64,000 nucleotides of DNA from an uncultured Lachnospiraceae bacterium (GTDB lineage Bacteria > Bacillota > Clostridia > Lachnospirales > Lachnospiraceae), in assembly GCA_910588845.1 (NCBI GenBank), contig CAJURU010000006.1, forward strand, positions 62,001 to 126,000, in the 5' to 3' direction. The notes beneath the pieces were generated by a model. It was not told the DNA's origin. It did not search any database and saw only the letters and a program-made list of their open reading frames with translations. Made by a program: the position numbers and the translations under genes. Below are positions 41,869 to 51,700 of the stretch, one piece after another; the first letter of the stretch is position 1, and each line of letters opens with the position of its first letter.

Positions 41869-43941
41869 ATGGGATATCAGGAATTTTGGCATTCCTATCG
41901 GGAAGAAGTCAGAGAACGTTTTCCCCTGGTTGAGGAACGCTTAAAACAAATCATGACAGAAGACACAGTGGCAAATCGCTGGCGGGAGTATTTTCAGAGT
42001 ACTGCCGCTTTTTTGGGCAGGCTGTGCGCGCTTTATGAGGAAATAATTGGGGGAGATTATTTCAAGAAGAGCCTGAAGCAGCTGCAAACAGAAAACCATG
42101 CGCTTTATGAGGAAATTTTACCGCAAAATTATGCGAAGAGCTATGCGAATCCTGCATATGCCGCAGGGAAGTTGGGAGAAGCGTTTGGCAAGCTTCTGGG
42201 GATGCTTTATGCGGATTTACGCTCGCTGATTCCCTGCGTGTTTGAGGGGCGCAATTACGAACTGACGATTTTCGGGGAATTGTTTATTGAAATTTACAAT
42301 TGTTTTGAGCTGGAAGAGCGCCCGAAGGAACAGGAAATCCAACAGATTATTTACTGGTTTTACCATGATTACAGTGAGATTTTTACAGAAATCAGCGTGC
42401 TTGCGCAGAGCAGCCCTGAGCTGGATTTCTATGTGCGCGTCATTATGGACAGCGATTTGACGGATTTGCGCTATCTGTACCGGTATGGCGCGTATATTTC
42501 GCCAAATGAAAGGAAGGTTTCTGAGTTTTTAAAGCGAATGCCGGAGCCGGAAATTCAGGCTATGGCGGACACTTACACAGAAGGGTATCGCATTGGCTTT
42601 GAAGTTACCGGCAAGGATTTGTCGAAAAAGAAGTTTGTGGATTTGCGCTATCCCATAGGGTTTGAGCGCATGATGCGCGCGGCGGTAACTAATTTCCGGG
42701 AAATGGGTCTTGCACCGGTAGTTTCAAGAATTGCCGAGACGTCTTTTTCAGGCAGAGGCAACGGAAGCCCTGCCGTGGCGGGTACTTCCCCTAACCGTCA
42801 ATATGAGTACGACCATAAATTTGACCGGGCGGTTTATCTCGATAAGGCTTTTGTGGAGAGAAGGCTTGAGGGGCTGCGCACGGCGTATGAAGGAAGAGGA
42901 GAAACGGCTGCGCTCTATGCTGGCCCGGCGGTCGTGGAAACGTTTGGCGAGGAAGGGTTTACGCCTGCCGCTTGTTCTTCGGCCTGTCGGTTTGATGACA
43001 AACAACAGAAGCTAAACGTCTATCTGTCCAGTCAGTCTATGCAGATTACGAACCAATATATCCGGGGGGAAGAGCGCAGTTTTACGATTATTGCTTACCC
43101 AATCCCGGAGATTGGCGATAGGTTTGAAGAGATATTTGCCAGGACGGTAGAGGTCAATACGCTCGATTATAAGCTGTACCAAAAGATGCAGCAGAAGATT
43201 ATTGACGTTCTGGATGAGGGGGCTTTTGTCCATGTCACCGGCAAGGGCGCGAACACAACAGATTTGACAGTGTCACTGCACACGCTGGAGAATCCGCAGA
43301 AGCAGACGAACTTTGAAAACTGCGTGGCGGACGTCAATATTCCGGTGGGCGAGGTCTTCACTTCTCCTGTGCTCAAGGGGACCAACGGGCGCCTTCATGT
43401 GACGCAGGTGTATTTGAACGGTATGAAATATCTTGATTTGGAATTGGAGTTTGCGGACGGCATGGTTGTAAATTATTCCTGCCGCAATTTTGAGGCGGAG
43501 GAGGAAAACCGCGCGTTTCTCAAAGAGAACCTGTTAAAACATCATGATACGCTTCCGTTGGGGGAATTTGCCATCGGCACCAACACTACGGCTTATCAGA
43601 TGGGCAGAGATTATCAGATTCAAGATAAATTGCCGATTTTGATCGCGGAAAAGACGGGGCCTCATTTTGCAGTGGGCGATACTTGTTACAGTTGGGCGGA
43701 AGATACCGCGGTTTTTAACCCGGACGGCAAGGAGATTGTGGCCAGAGATAATGAGATATCTGCTCTCAGAAAAGAAGATACCCAGAAAGCTTATTTTAAC
43801 TGCCACACGGACATCACAATTCCTTATGATGAGCTGGATCGGATTACCGTCATCCGGCGGGATGATAGCCGGACGGATGTAATCCGGGACGGCAGATTTG
43901 TTGTTCCGGGGACGGAGCTTTTGAATGAACCCTTATGTTAG
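41869..43941 (+). CDS. M29-family aminopeptidase-like protein with N-terminal extension
   Basis: Protein of 690 residues, cytoplasmic by lack of a signal. The C-terminal 370 residues match thermophilic-type (M29) leucyl aminopeptidases: VHVTGKGANTTDLTVSL, GEVFTSPVLKGTNG (metal-binding Glu) and LGEFAIGTNTTAYQ (second Glu). The N-terminal 320 residues are extra relative to the roughly 400-residue family norm and are mostly helical with no recognised domain. A late HTDITIP segment provides a possible ligand histidine. GAGGT lies before ATG 41869; ATG 41845 is less well placed. It should release N-terminal residues from peptides. Confidence 0.8.
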   Translation: MGYQEFWHSYREEVRERFPLVEERLKQIMTEDTVANRWREYFQSTAAFLGRLCALYEEIIGGDYFKKSLKQLQTENHALYEEILPQNYAKSYANPAYAAGKLGEAFGKLLGMLYADLRSLIPCVFEGRNYELTIFGELFIEIYNCFELEERPKEQEIQQIIYWFYHDYSEIFTEISVLAQSSPELDFYVRVIMDSDLTDLRYLYRYGAYISPNERKVSEFLKRMPEPEIQAMADTYTEGYRIGFEVTGKDLSKKKFVDLRYPIGFERMMRAAVTNFREMGLAPVVSRIAETSFSGRGNGSPAVAGTSPNRQYEYDHKFDRAVYLDKAFVERRLEGLRTAYEGRGETAALYAGPAVVETFGEEGFTPAACSSACRFDDKQQKLNVYLSSQSMQITNQYIRGEERSFTIIAYPIPEIGDRFEEIFARTVEVNTLDYKLYQKMQQKIIDVLDEGAFVHVTGKGANTTDLTVSLHTLENPQKQTNFENCVADVNIPVGEVFTSPVLKGTNGRLHVTQVYLNGMKYLDLELEFADGMVVNYSCRNFEAEEENRAFLKENLLKHHDTLPLGEFAIGTNTTAYQMGRDYQIQDKLPILIAEKTGPHFAVGDTCYSWAEDTAVFNPDGKEIVARDNEISALRKEDTQKAYFNCHTDITIPYDELDRITVIRRDDSRTDVIRDGRFVVPGTELLNEPLC

Positions 43942-43949
43942 CGTTTGTC

Positions 43950-45080
43950 TCAACGAATTGTAAATGTGTCGTCTAACAATAACCAGTTTGCGCGGAAGAG
44001 CTGCATGATTTGCCAATAGCTCATGCCGCGGAGCTGGTATTCTTTTACCAGGTTGAATTTGGCCGTTAGGCTGCGCGCGTCTTCAAACCACACTTCATGC
44101 GTCTGGTTGTTCTGCACATAATTGAAATATGGAGACTGCGCCGTCTCATCAAAGAGAATGGATGCCCCATTGGCAACGGCGATCTGTACGGCTTCCACGT
44201 TGCCGATGGTAACCGCCTTGGAGGCGCCTTTGACATAAGGCAGCGTCCAGTCATAGCCGTAGTTGGGGATGCCGAGGTGAATTTTTTCCGGCGGAATTTT
44301 TGTCAGCGCATATTCGACGACCTGGCGGACTTTGTTGATTGGCGCGACCGCCATTGCCGGGCCGTAGGTATATCCCCACTCGTAGGTCATCAGCAATACA
44401 TAGTCGGCCGCTTCTCCCAACAAGCCATAATCTTTTCCCTCATAGAGAAGCCCGGTCTGCGTGTCGGAAGTTTTGGGCGCAAGCGCGACGGAGACCGGAA
44501 AGCCCAGTGCATTTACGGCGGTGCGCACTTCACGTACAAAATCGGCAAAAGCAAATTTGTCTTCGGGGAGGATATATTCAAAGTCAATGTCTACGCCCGC
44601 AAAGCCGCGTTCCTCGATCTGGGCGCTGAGATTTTCAATCAGTTGCTGCTTTGCCGCTTCATTGTTTACCATCCGGGAGATTAGATAGTTGCTGAATTGG
44701 CCGTCCGGCCCGAACGGCGTCAGCGTAAGAATGGGCGCAACGCCGAATTCCTTTGCCATGGCAATCATAAAGGCGTCGTCCAATAGCGGGGGAACAAGCG
44801 CGCCCTCAGGTGTAAAACCATAAGAAAAAATAAAGAGATCGGAGAGGAAAGGAAGCGTCTGTTCCAGTACCCAGCGGCTGATAAAAGGATAGGCGTAGCC
44901 CCCAACATAGGCAGGATAGCCGTCAGCGCCAAAGGTATCAGATAGAAGAAGGGCCTGCCCCACAGCCAGCGCATAAGGGTATACGAGCTGGTTGTCATAG
45001 ATGATGGACTGTGCGGGAACATTTTGGGAAGCGGCAATTGCATCTACGCTGTCGCCGGGCTGAACTACATATATTCTCAT
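43950..45080 (-). CDS. LysM-GH18 protein, spore-cortex/germination glycosidase type
   Basis: Protein of 376 residues. Residues 1-46 form one LysM peptidoglycan-binding domain (MRIYVVQPGDSVDAIAASQN). The remainder is a GH18 barrel with the active-site motif GVDIDFEY, where E168 is the expected acid. This order matches YaaH/SleL-like proteins, which are N-acetylglucosaminidases of spore cortex or envelope muropeptides. There is no signal peptide, consistent with spore-coat delivery from the mother cell. The gene is convergent with the M29 gene, only eight bases apart, and divergent from the MCP gene. Confidence 0.88.
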   Translation of the reverse strand: MRIYVVQPGDSVDAIAASQNVPAQSIIYDNQLVYPYALAVGQALLLSDTFGADGYPAYVGGYAYPFISRWVLEQTLPFLSDLFIFSYGFTPEGALVPPLLDDAFMIAMAKEFGVAPILTLTPFGPDGQFSNYLISRMVNNEAAKQQLIENLSAQIEERGFAGVDIDFEYILPEDKFAFADFVREVRTAVNALGFPVSVALAPKTSDTQTGLLYEGKDYGLLGEAADYVLLMTYEWGYTYGPAMAVAPINKVRQVVEYALTKIPPEKIHLGIPNYGYDWTLPYVKGASKAVTIGNVEAVQIAVANGASILFDETAQSPYFNYVQNNQTHEVWFEDARSLTAKFNLVKEYQLRGMSYWQIMQLFRANWLLLDDTFTIR

Positions 45081-45191
45081 AGAATAGTGGAATCCTTTTT
45101 TAATAAAATATGTATAAAGGAAGGGAAGCGTTACACAGATGCTGCCGGCGAGTGGAAAATATGCGAAAATTTAGCCTGCCTTTGTAGATTT

Positions 45192-45220
45192 TTGACCTAA
45201 AACATGATAAACTTTATAGT
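45192..45220 (+). promoter_or_regulatory. Promoter for the large MCP
   Basis: TTGACC (45192-45197), a 17-base spacer and TATAGT (45215-45220), 29 bases before the start codon. Confidence 0.6.
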
Positions 45221-45249
45221 ATTATGAAATATCAGGAAAGGGGATTCCA

Positions 45250-47337
45250 ATGAAAAGCATCAAGACAAAAATTGTATTGGTAGTTTTAATGTGCTCGCTG
45301 ATTTCTACTGTTATCTGCGGCAGTATCAGTATCGTAGAAAGTTCGAGGGCGGCGAAAGAAAATTCAGCGGACATAATGAAGCTTCTTTGCGAGAATCAGG
45401 GGCAGAAGCTCGACGGTATGATGCGGCAGGTGTCGCAGTCGGTAGATACGTTGTATGACCTGGCTGTTTCTGAACTTGACGATTTTCAGAAATTTAAAAC
45501 GGATGCTGCGTACGTCGACGCATATTCACAGCGGCTTGCGCCTATGCTTTTGCAGACCGCAGTACATACACAGGGAGCCATGAGCGTATATATCCGTTAC
45601 AATCCGCAGTTTACGGAGCCCACCAGCGGCCTGTTCTATACCAGAGATTCCGCAGATAGTGAATTCCAGGAGATAGAGCCGACGGATTTTTCTATGTATG
45701 AGCCCGATGATTTGGAACATGTGGGCTGGTACTACATTCCGGTGGGCAATGCGCAGCCTACTTGGATGGAGCCTTACCTGAACTCTAATATAAATGTGTA
45801 TATGATTTCTTATGTTATTCCAATTTTTGTGGACGGGGAGTCAGTGGGCATTATCGGTATGGATATTGATTTCAGCGCGTTTACAAATGTGCTGGATTCA
45901 TCCAGTATTTTTGAGAGCGGTTATGCGTTTCTTGCCAATGAGCAGGGGGATATTATGCACCACAAGGAGCTTGAGACTGGGAGCAGTCTGGCGGAGGCCG
46001 GGCTGGAAGCGGTTGCAGAAAGCCTGGCGCTGCCAGATCAGGAAATGGCGATTCGCCAGTATACCTGGCGGGGGGCGAACAAGAGCATGTGCTATATGAC
46101 CCTGGTGAACGGCATGAGATTTATTTTGACGGCGCCCACGTCAGAGTTTGCAGCGCAGGCAAAGACTATGCGTATGCTGATTTTCCTGGGCGCGTTGATT
46201 GCAATGGCCGTGGCGGTAATAGTCGGATTCCTCATCAGTATTTCTCTGACAAAGCCGATACGCCAGATTAACAACATTGTGGGAGAGACGGCGAAGTTTA
46301 ACTTTACCCATTATAAAGACAGTGAGAGCCTCTATAAGAAAAAAGACGAGACTGCAAACATGGCGCATTCGCTTCACGATATGCGGGACAATTTGCGGGG
46401 GATGGTAGAGAATATCCGGCAGGCGTATGTAGATATGGCGGATAGTATGGAACGGCTTTCTGAGACTACGGAGAAAGTTAATCACATGAGCGAGGATAAT
46501 TCTGCGACTACACAGGAACTGGCGGCGGCTATGCAGGAGACGGCGGACACCATGGACACTGTAAACAGCACGATCGCAGAAATTCGCGGCAGGGCAGAGG
46601 AAATCCGCGGACGTTCCGATGCCGGAAAAAGCAATTCTGTGGAAATCCGCGGCAGGGCGGAGAAGTTGAAAGGAAGCACCAGAAGCGCCAGCGAGCGCAC
46701 AAGGGAAATGTACGCCAGCGTGCAGGAGAAGACGAAAGAAGCTATGGAACAGGCCAGGGCGGTGTCCCATATCAACGAGCTGACGCAGGCGATTTTAGAT
46801 ATTTCTTCCCAGACAAACCTGCTGGCCCTCAATGCATCTATTGAGGCGGCGAGAGCAGGCGAGGCTGGAAGAGGTTTTGCTGTGGTAGCCGGTGAAATTG
46901 GAGCTTTGGCAGACCAGACCTCGGACGCAGTCGGCGATATCAATGGCATTATTGCGGAGGTCAACCAGGCAGTGGGCAACATGACGTCATGTCTTAATGA
47001 GAGTATGAACTTCCTTGAGGAGACAGTGCTCAAAGATTATGGAGATTTTATGGAGGTTGCCGAGCAGTATACGGTTGACGCGGCTGGAGTGGAAGAGAAT
47101 ATGGGTGATATCAACAGCCAGATAGAGACGCTTTTGACTGCCATTGTAAATATTGCAGACGCTGTGGAACATGTGAGCCAGACGACGATGGAGGCTGCGG
47201 AAGGTATCACTGAAATTGCCGGAAAGACGCAGGAAATGGCCGGGGTTGTAGGGACGAACAGCGACCTCATCGAGCATAACCAGAGCCATATTGAGAAGTT
47301 GAAAGAGATCGTAGCGCGCTTCCATATGCAGGAGTAA
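45250..47337 (+). CDS. Methyl-accepting chemotaxis protein with Cache-type sensor
   Basis: Receptor of 695 residues. Membrane helices at about 8-28 and 305-328 flank a large extracellular dCache-like domain containing the typical SYVIPIFVDGESVGIIGMDID stretch. HAMP is at about 325-385. The signalling domain carries ILDISSQTNLLALNASIEAA and GFAVVAGEIGALA at the hairpin tip. It probably senses a small extracellular molecule and signals to CheA. The gene is monocistronic with a shared terminator facing pta. Confidence 0.92.
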   Translation: MKSIKTKIVLVVLMCSLISTVICGSISIVESSRAAKENSADIMKLLCENQGQKLDGMMRQVSQSVDTLYDLAVSELDDFQKFKTDAAYVDAYSQRLAPMLLQTAVHTQGAMSVYIRYNPQFTEPTSGLFYTRDSADSEFQEIEPTDFSMYEPDDLEHVGWYYIPVGNAQPTWMEPYLNSNINVYMISYVIPIFVDGESVGIIGMDIDFSAFTNVLDSSSIFESGYAFLANEQGDIMHHKELETGSSLAEAGLEAVAESLALPDQEMAIRQYTWRGANKSMCYMTLVNGMRFILTAPTSEFAAQAKTMRMLIFLGALIAMAVAVIVGFLISISLTKPIRQINNIVGETAKFNFTHYKDSESLYKKKDETANMAHSLHDMRDNLRGMVENIRQAYVDMADSMERLSETTEKVNHMSEDNSATTQELAAAMQETADTMDTVNSTIAEIRGRAEEIRGRSDAGKSNSVEIRGRAEKLKGSTRSASERTREMYASVQEKTKEAMEQARAVSHINELTQAILDISSQTNLLALNASIEAARAGEAGRGFAVVAGEIGALADQTSDAVGDINGIIAEVNQAVGNMTSCLNESMNFLEETVLKDYGDFMEVAEQYTVDAAGVEENMGDINSQIETLLTAIVNIADAVEHVSQTTMEAAEGITEIAGKTQEMAGVVGTNSDLIEHNQSHIEKLKEIVARFHMQE

Positions 47338-47388
47338 AAGCGGGCAGGGGCTTGCCCTGTGAGAAGCATATAAGCGACAAAATATGAG

Positions 47389-47428
47389 AACCCCCCGGGT
47401 ACAGATTTTTGTAACCGGGGGGCTTTCT
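47389..47428. terminator. Bidirectional terminator between mcp and pta
   Basis: CCCCCCGGGTAC pairs with GTAACCGGGGGG, followed by CTTTCT on + and preceded by an A-rich stretch for the opposite strand. It serves the two convergent genes. Confidence 0.7.
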
Positions 47429-47444
47429 ATGCATTTGTAAAAGA

Positions 47445-48455
47445 TTATTCCAAGTCTTCGTCGACCAGAGCTGCGGTAATGATTGCCATAGAATATACTT
47501 CATCCGCGTTGCAGCCTCTCGACAAGTCGTTGATGGGAGAATTCAATCCCAGAAGAATGGGGCCGTATGCCTCAAAGTTACCCATACGCTGTGCAATCTT
47601 GTAACCAATATTTCCTGCATTGATATCCGGGAAAATAAATACGTTGGCATGTCCGGCAACTGGATCGTCCGGGCACTTGGTGCGCGCGACGCGCGGGGAA
47701 ACGGCGGCGTCAAATTGCATTTCACCGGATATGGGGAGATTCGGGTTAAGCGCCTTTGCTTTGATAGCCGCATTGTGCATCTTGTCTACGTCTTCGCCCG
47801 CCCCGGAGCCGAGTGTAGAATAGCTGAGAAATGCAACCTTGGGGTCAATACCGAAAAGCTGTCCGCATTTGGCAGCCTCAATAGCAATCTCGGCAAGCTC
47901 GTCTTCGTTCGGTTTGATATTGATCGCGCAGTCCGCCATGGCAAGCACTTCGTTTTCACCGGTAGCAGAAGGACGTACCAGGATGAAACAGGATGACACA
48001 ATGTTGTGTCCCGGTTTTGCTTTGATTAATTGCAGCGCCGGACGGATCGTGTCTGCCGTTGTGTAGGTAGCGCCGCCGAGAAGGGAGTCGGCATATCCCA
48101 TTTTTACCAGCATCGTCCCGAAATAATTGCCTTGCAGCAGTATTTCCCGCGCTCTTTCCGGCTGTAGGTTCTTGCTTTTTCTGAGTTCGCAGAGCATTTC
48201 CACCATCTCGTCTATCTTTTCAAAATTCGCAGGGTCGATAATCTGCGCCCCGCGGATATTGTAGCCGTATTCCTCAGCAGCCTCTTCCACTTCCTCCTGG
48301 GTGCCGACCAGAAGCGGCGTCAGGAAATTAGAAGCCAGAAGCCGGGAAGCCGCTTCTAAGATACGGGGGTCGCTGCCCTCTGTGAAAACAATTCTTTTGG
48401 GGCTCTGTTTTAGTTTCTTAATCATTGCGCCAAAACCGTGCATGTTCCTGCTCAT
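47445..48455 (-). CDS. pta: Phosphate acetyltransferase
   Basis: Enzyme of 336 residues interconverting acetyl-CoA and acetyl phosphate, the route to acetate and ATP in fermenters. Recognisable motifs are RIVFTEGSDPRILEAA near the N-terminus, GGATYTTADTIRPALQ, FLSYSTLGSGAG and the C-terminal VFIFPDINAGNIGYKIAQR and GLNSPINDLSRG. Length is right for the short, single-domain class. AAGGAGG precedes the start. No ackA is adjacent, which is somewhat unusual but not rare. A possible minus-strand promoter lies in the 330-bp gap to the GH127 gene. Confidence 0.93.
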   Translation of the reverse strand: MSRNMHGFGAMIKKLKQSPKRIVFTEGSDPRILEAASRLLASNFLTPLLVGTQEEVEEAAEEYGYNIRGAQIIDPANFEKIDEMVEMLCELRKSKNLQPERAREILLQGNYFGTMLVKMGYADSLLGGATYTTADTIRPALQLIKAKPGHNIVSSCFILVRPSATGENEVLAMADCAINIKPNEDELAEIAIEAAKCGQLFGIDPKVAFLSYSTLGSGAGEDVDKMHNAAIKAKALNPNLPISGEMQFDAAVSPRVARTKCPDDPVAGHANVFIFPDINAGNIGYKIAQRMGNFEAYGPILLGLNSPINDLSRGCNADEVYSMAIITAALVDEDLE

Positions 48456-48716
48456 ATTATAAATCCTCCTTATAATAGCTGATTCTATCAGTTATAAATT
48501 ATTTTTGGTAATTCCCTAAATATAATGTACCACTTTTGAGATATTTTTCAACTGATTTTTACCAGATTCTTCCACCTTATATTCCAAAGAATTAAAGTGG
48601 GAAGCGAAAACGGTGGAGAAAATGGTGTTTTTGTACAGGATGGCAAGAGAGAGCGTCTTAGATTACTGGTAATAATGCGGAAAAAAAGCTCGAAAATGCA
48701 TAAATTATTATCGAAA

Positions 48717-48745
48717 TTGCATGTTAATCGCAATTTATATATGAT
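48717..48745 (+). promoter_or_regulatory. Promoter for the GH127 gene
   Basis: TTGCAT (48717-48722), a 17-base spacer and TATGAT (48740-48745). The rest of the 48456-48716 gap is AT-rich with no gene seen. Confidence 0.65.
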
Positions 48746-48786
48746 AAAATGACTGTACATATCATATGAAAGAGAGGAGAAGCAGG

Positions 48787-51700
48787 ATGAAGATGAAAAA
48801 GTTGAGAATCCACTGGAGGCTGCCTGGTTTTTTGAAAAAAGCAGCGGCCGGCTGCCTGGCGGCGGCAGTAAGCATTACCAGTTTGCCGGCAGACAATCCG
48901 GGAATTGTTTTTGCAGCGGGGACGCCTGCGGATCGACCGGATGATTCCATTGTCTATTTTGTAGATTGCGGAGATTATACGCCGAATACTGTGTGTGAGG
49001 GGGATCAGTTGGGAACGCACAACAGCGTGACGGACCAGGCGTATGGCGCGGACGCCCAAACAGGCTATCAGTGGGGGATTGTGGATGTTGATAAGGAGTA
49101 TGAGGGGAACGGTGTGAAAAATCCGCAAATTCCAGACAATGGGGGCGTTTACACGGCGAATACCTGGGCGCGGGAATTAGGCGTGGATTTGACGAATAAA
49201 GCCGGTACAGATCGCTATTCTAAGAACTTTACGGAAAAGGGGCTTGCGGAACGTTTTATAGACTATGCTTTTGAACTGGAGGCTGGAGCTTATGAGGTAA
49301 CGGTAGGGTGTGTGAATCCGTGGGGGGTCTCGAATACTCCTGTTGTCACGGCAAAATTGGAGGGGAAAAACCAGGACACAGTATTATCACGTGTTTCCGG
49401 CGTTTCGGGCATTCCTAACGGGGGAAGTGAAGAGGCAAAAGGGAACATTGCGGTGCCGTCAGGAGGCGATAAACTGACGGTGGACGTCCGTGGAACCGGA
49501 GAGGATAATGCATGTGTCAATGTGGCTTATATTATGATCAAAGAAGTCAGGGCGGATGTCGATTATGACATGGCGGCGCTTACTTTGCCCCAGAGTACCA
49601 AAAAGAACCTTACACTGCCCAAAATCGGCGAGACCGGGTCAGCCATTACATGGAGTTCTTCCATGCAGGAAGTTTTGTCGGATGACGGCAAGGTGTTGAA
49701 GCGTCCGTTATTTGGGGAAGCGGATGCCGAGGTGACGCTGACGGCAAGCGTGAGTAATGGAGAGACCACCAAGACAAGAAATTTCAAAGTGATTGTTCCG
49801 GCATTGGCGGAAGGGGAAGATCCTTCTTTGGCGCTGGATTTAAAGTTTGACAGCGACGACTTGTCCGACGCTTCTATATATGGGCGTGAGGTAGTGGCAA
49901 ATGGAGCCGCGGCCTATGCAGATGGTGTGAAAGGAAGGGCAATTTCCCTGAACGGAAGCACATTTTTGAATTTAGGGAATGACGGTATGCTTTCCCCCGG
50001 CAAATTGAGCCTTTCTTTCTGGATTAACCCCAGCCAGAAGATGGAAGGGGAGCGCGCCATTACCTGGAATAAGACGCAGTGGTACAGTGACGGCTGGTAT
50101 TTGATGTCGGAAAACGATACGACGCCATTGTCGTTGTCTGTGGGACCGGCGGCAAAAGAGCAACAGCCATATATGATTTCCGTATCGGGTGACAGGAGCA
50201 AGTTCTTCCCGGTCGGGGAATGGACGCATATTCTTGTGACGTATGACAGCGATACGAAAGAGGCAGTTATTTACCGCAATGGAATTCCCCAGAAGACGAT
50301 GGTGAAATATCCGTTAAGCGCGACTTCTACCGGGGTCATCGGTCCATGTGAAGATGTGGATAAATCCATCGGATATAACGGTGCGGCTTATAAAGGAGCC
50401 TATTTGGAAGGTTCTCTCGATGAATACCGTTTGTACGATAAGGTTCTGGATCAGGAGCAGGCGATAGAAGTCTATGAGAAAAGCGGACGTTCCTTTGACA
50501 AACAGGCAGTGGCCCAGATGGACATTGATGCGCTGAGAATCCCGGATACCGTGACAGGCAGGCTTATCCTTGCGGGCAAAGGGGAATCCGGATCGGTAAT
50601 TACCTGGAAGACTTCAGATGCTCATGTGATTTCCCTGGACGGTACGGTAACACGCCCGGAAATCGGCCAGCCGGACAAAACGGTTACGCTGACCGCAAAA
50701 GCAGTCTTTGCCGGCGGGGAAGCAGCGGAAAAATCATTTACCGTTACGGTAAAAGCAAAGGCAGAGAAGGGACAGGACGGAATCTTAGACTGCGGTATTG
50801 AAAATGTCGCGCTGGCAGACGGATATCTGATGAATGCCGCGCAGAAAGAAAATGATTACCTGTTGAGCATGAACGCTAAGAAGTTCCTGTATGAGTTCTA
50901 CAAAGTGTCCGGCCTGACGCCGCCCACAGAGGAAGGTTATCAGGGCTGGGAGCGCAGCAACGGCACAAATTTCCGCGGCCATACGTTCGGGCATTACATG
51001 TCCGCGCTTTCCCAGGCGTATAAAGGGACGAAAGATGAGAGCGAGAAAGCCAAACTGTTGCAGGAGATCAGAGACGCCGTGGAAGGGCTCAAAGAATGCC
51101 AGGACGCCTATGCGGACATGAAACCGGCGAGCGCAGGCTATGTGTCGGCATTCCGTGAAAGTATTTTAGATAAGATAGATGGCAGCGGGGGCAGCGATGA
51201 AAATGTAATCGTACCCTGGTATAATCTTCACAAGGTTCTTGCCGGCCTGATTGATATTTATACTTTTGCCGATGACAAAGAGCTGGCAAAGGCTGCGTTG
51301 GGAATTGCGGAAAACTTTGGCGAGTATGTATTCAACCGCTGCAGCAAACTGGCAGATAACCAAGTTATGCTCCGCACGGAATACGGCGGCATGAACGAAG
51401 CCTTATATGAACTTTACGATATTACGGGAAATGCCCATTTTAAGGCAGCGGCAGAATATTTTGACGAGGTGGCGCTGTTTAACTCTCTGGCGGCGGGCCA
51501 GGACGTACTCAATGGCAAGCATGCCAACACGACGATTCCGAAATTGATTGGCGCGCTGAAACGTTATACGGTTATGATGGATAACGAGGACTACTATGAT
51601 GCGCTTACAGAAGAGGAACAGGCAGATTTGGAGAGATATAAGACGGCGGCCGTGAATTTCTGGGATATCGTGGTAGAACACCACACCTATATCACAGGAG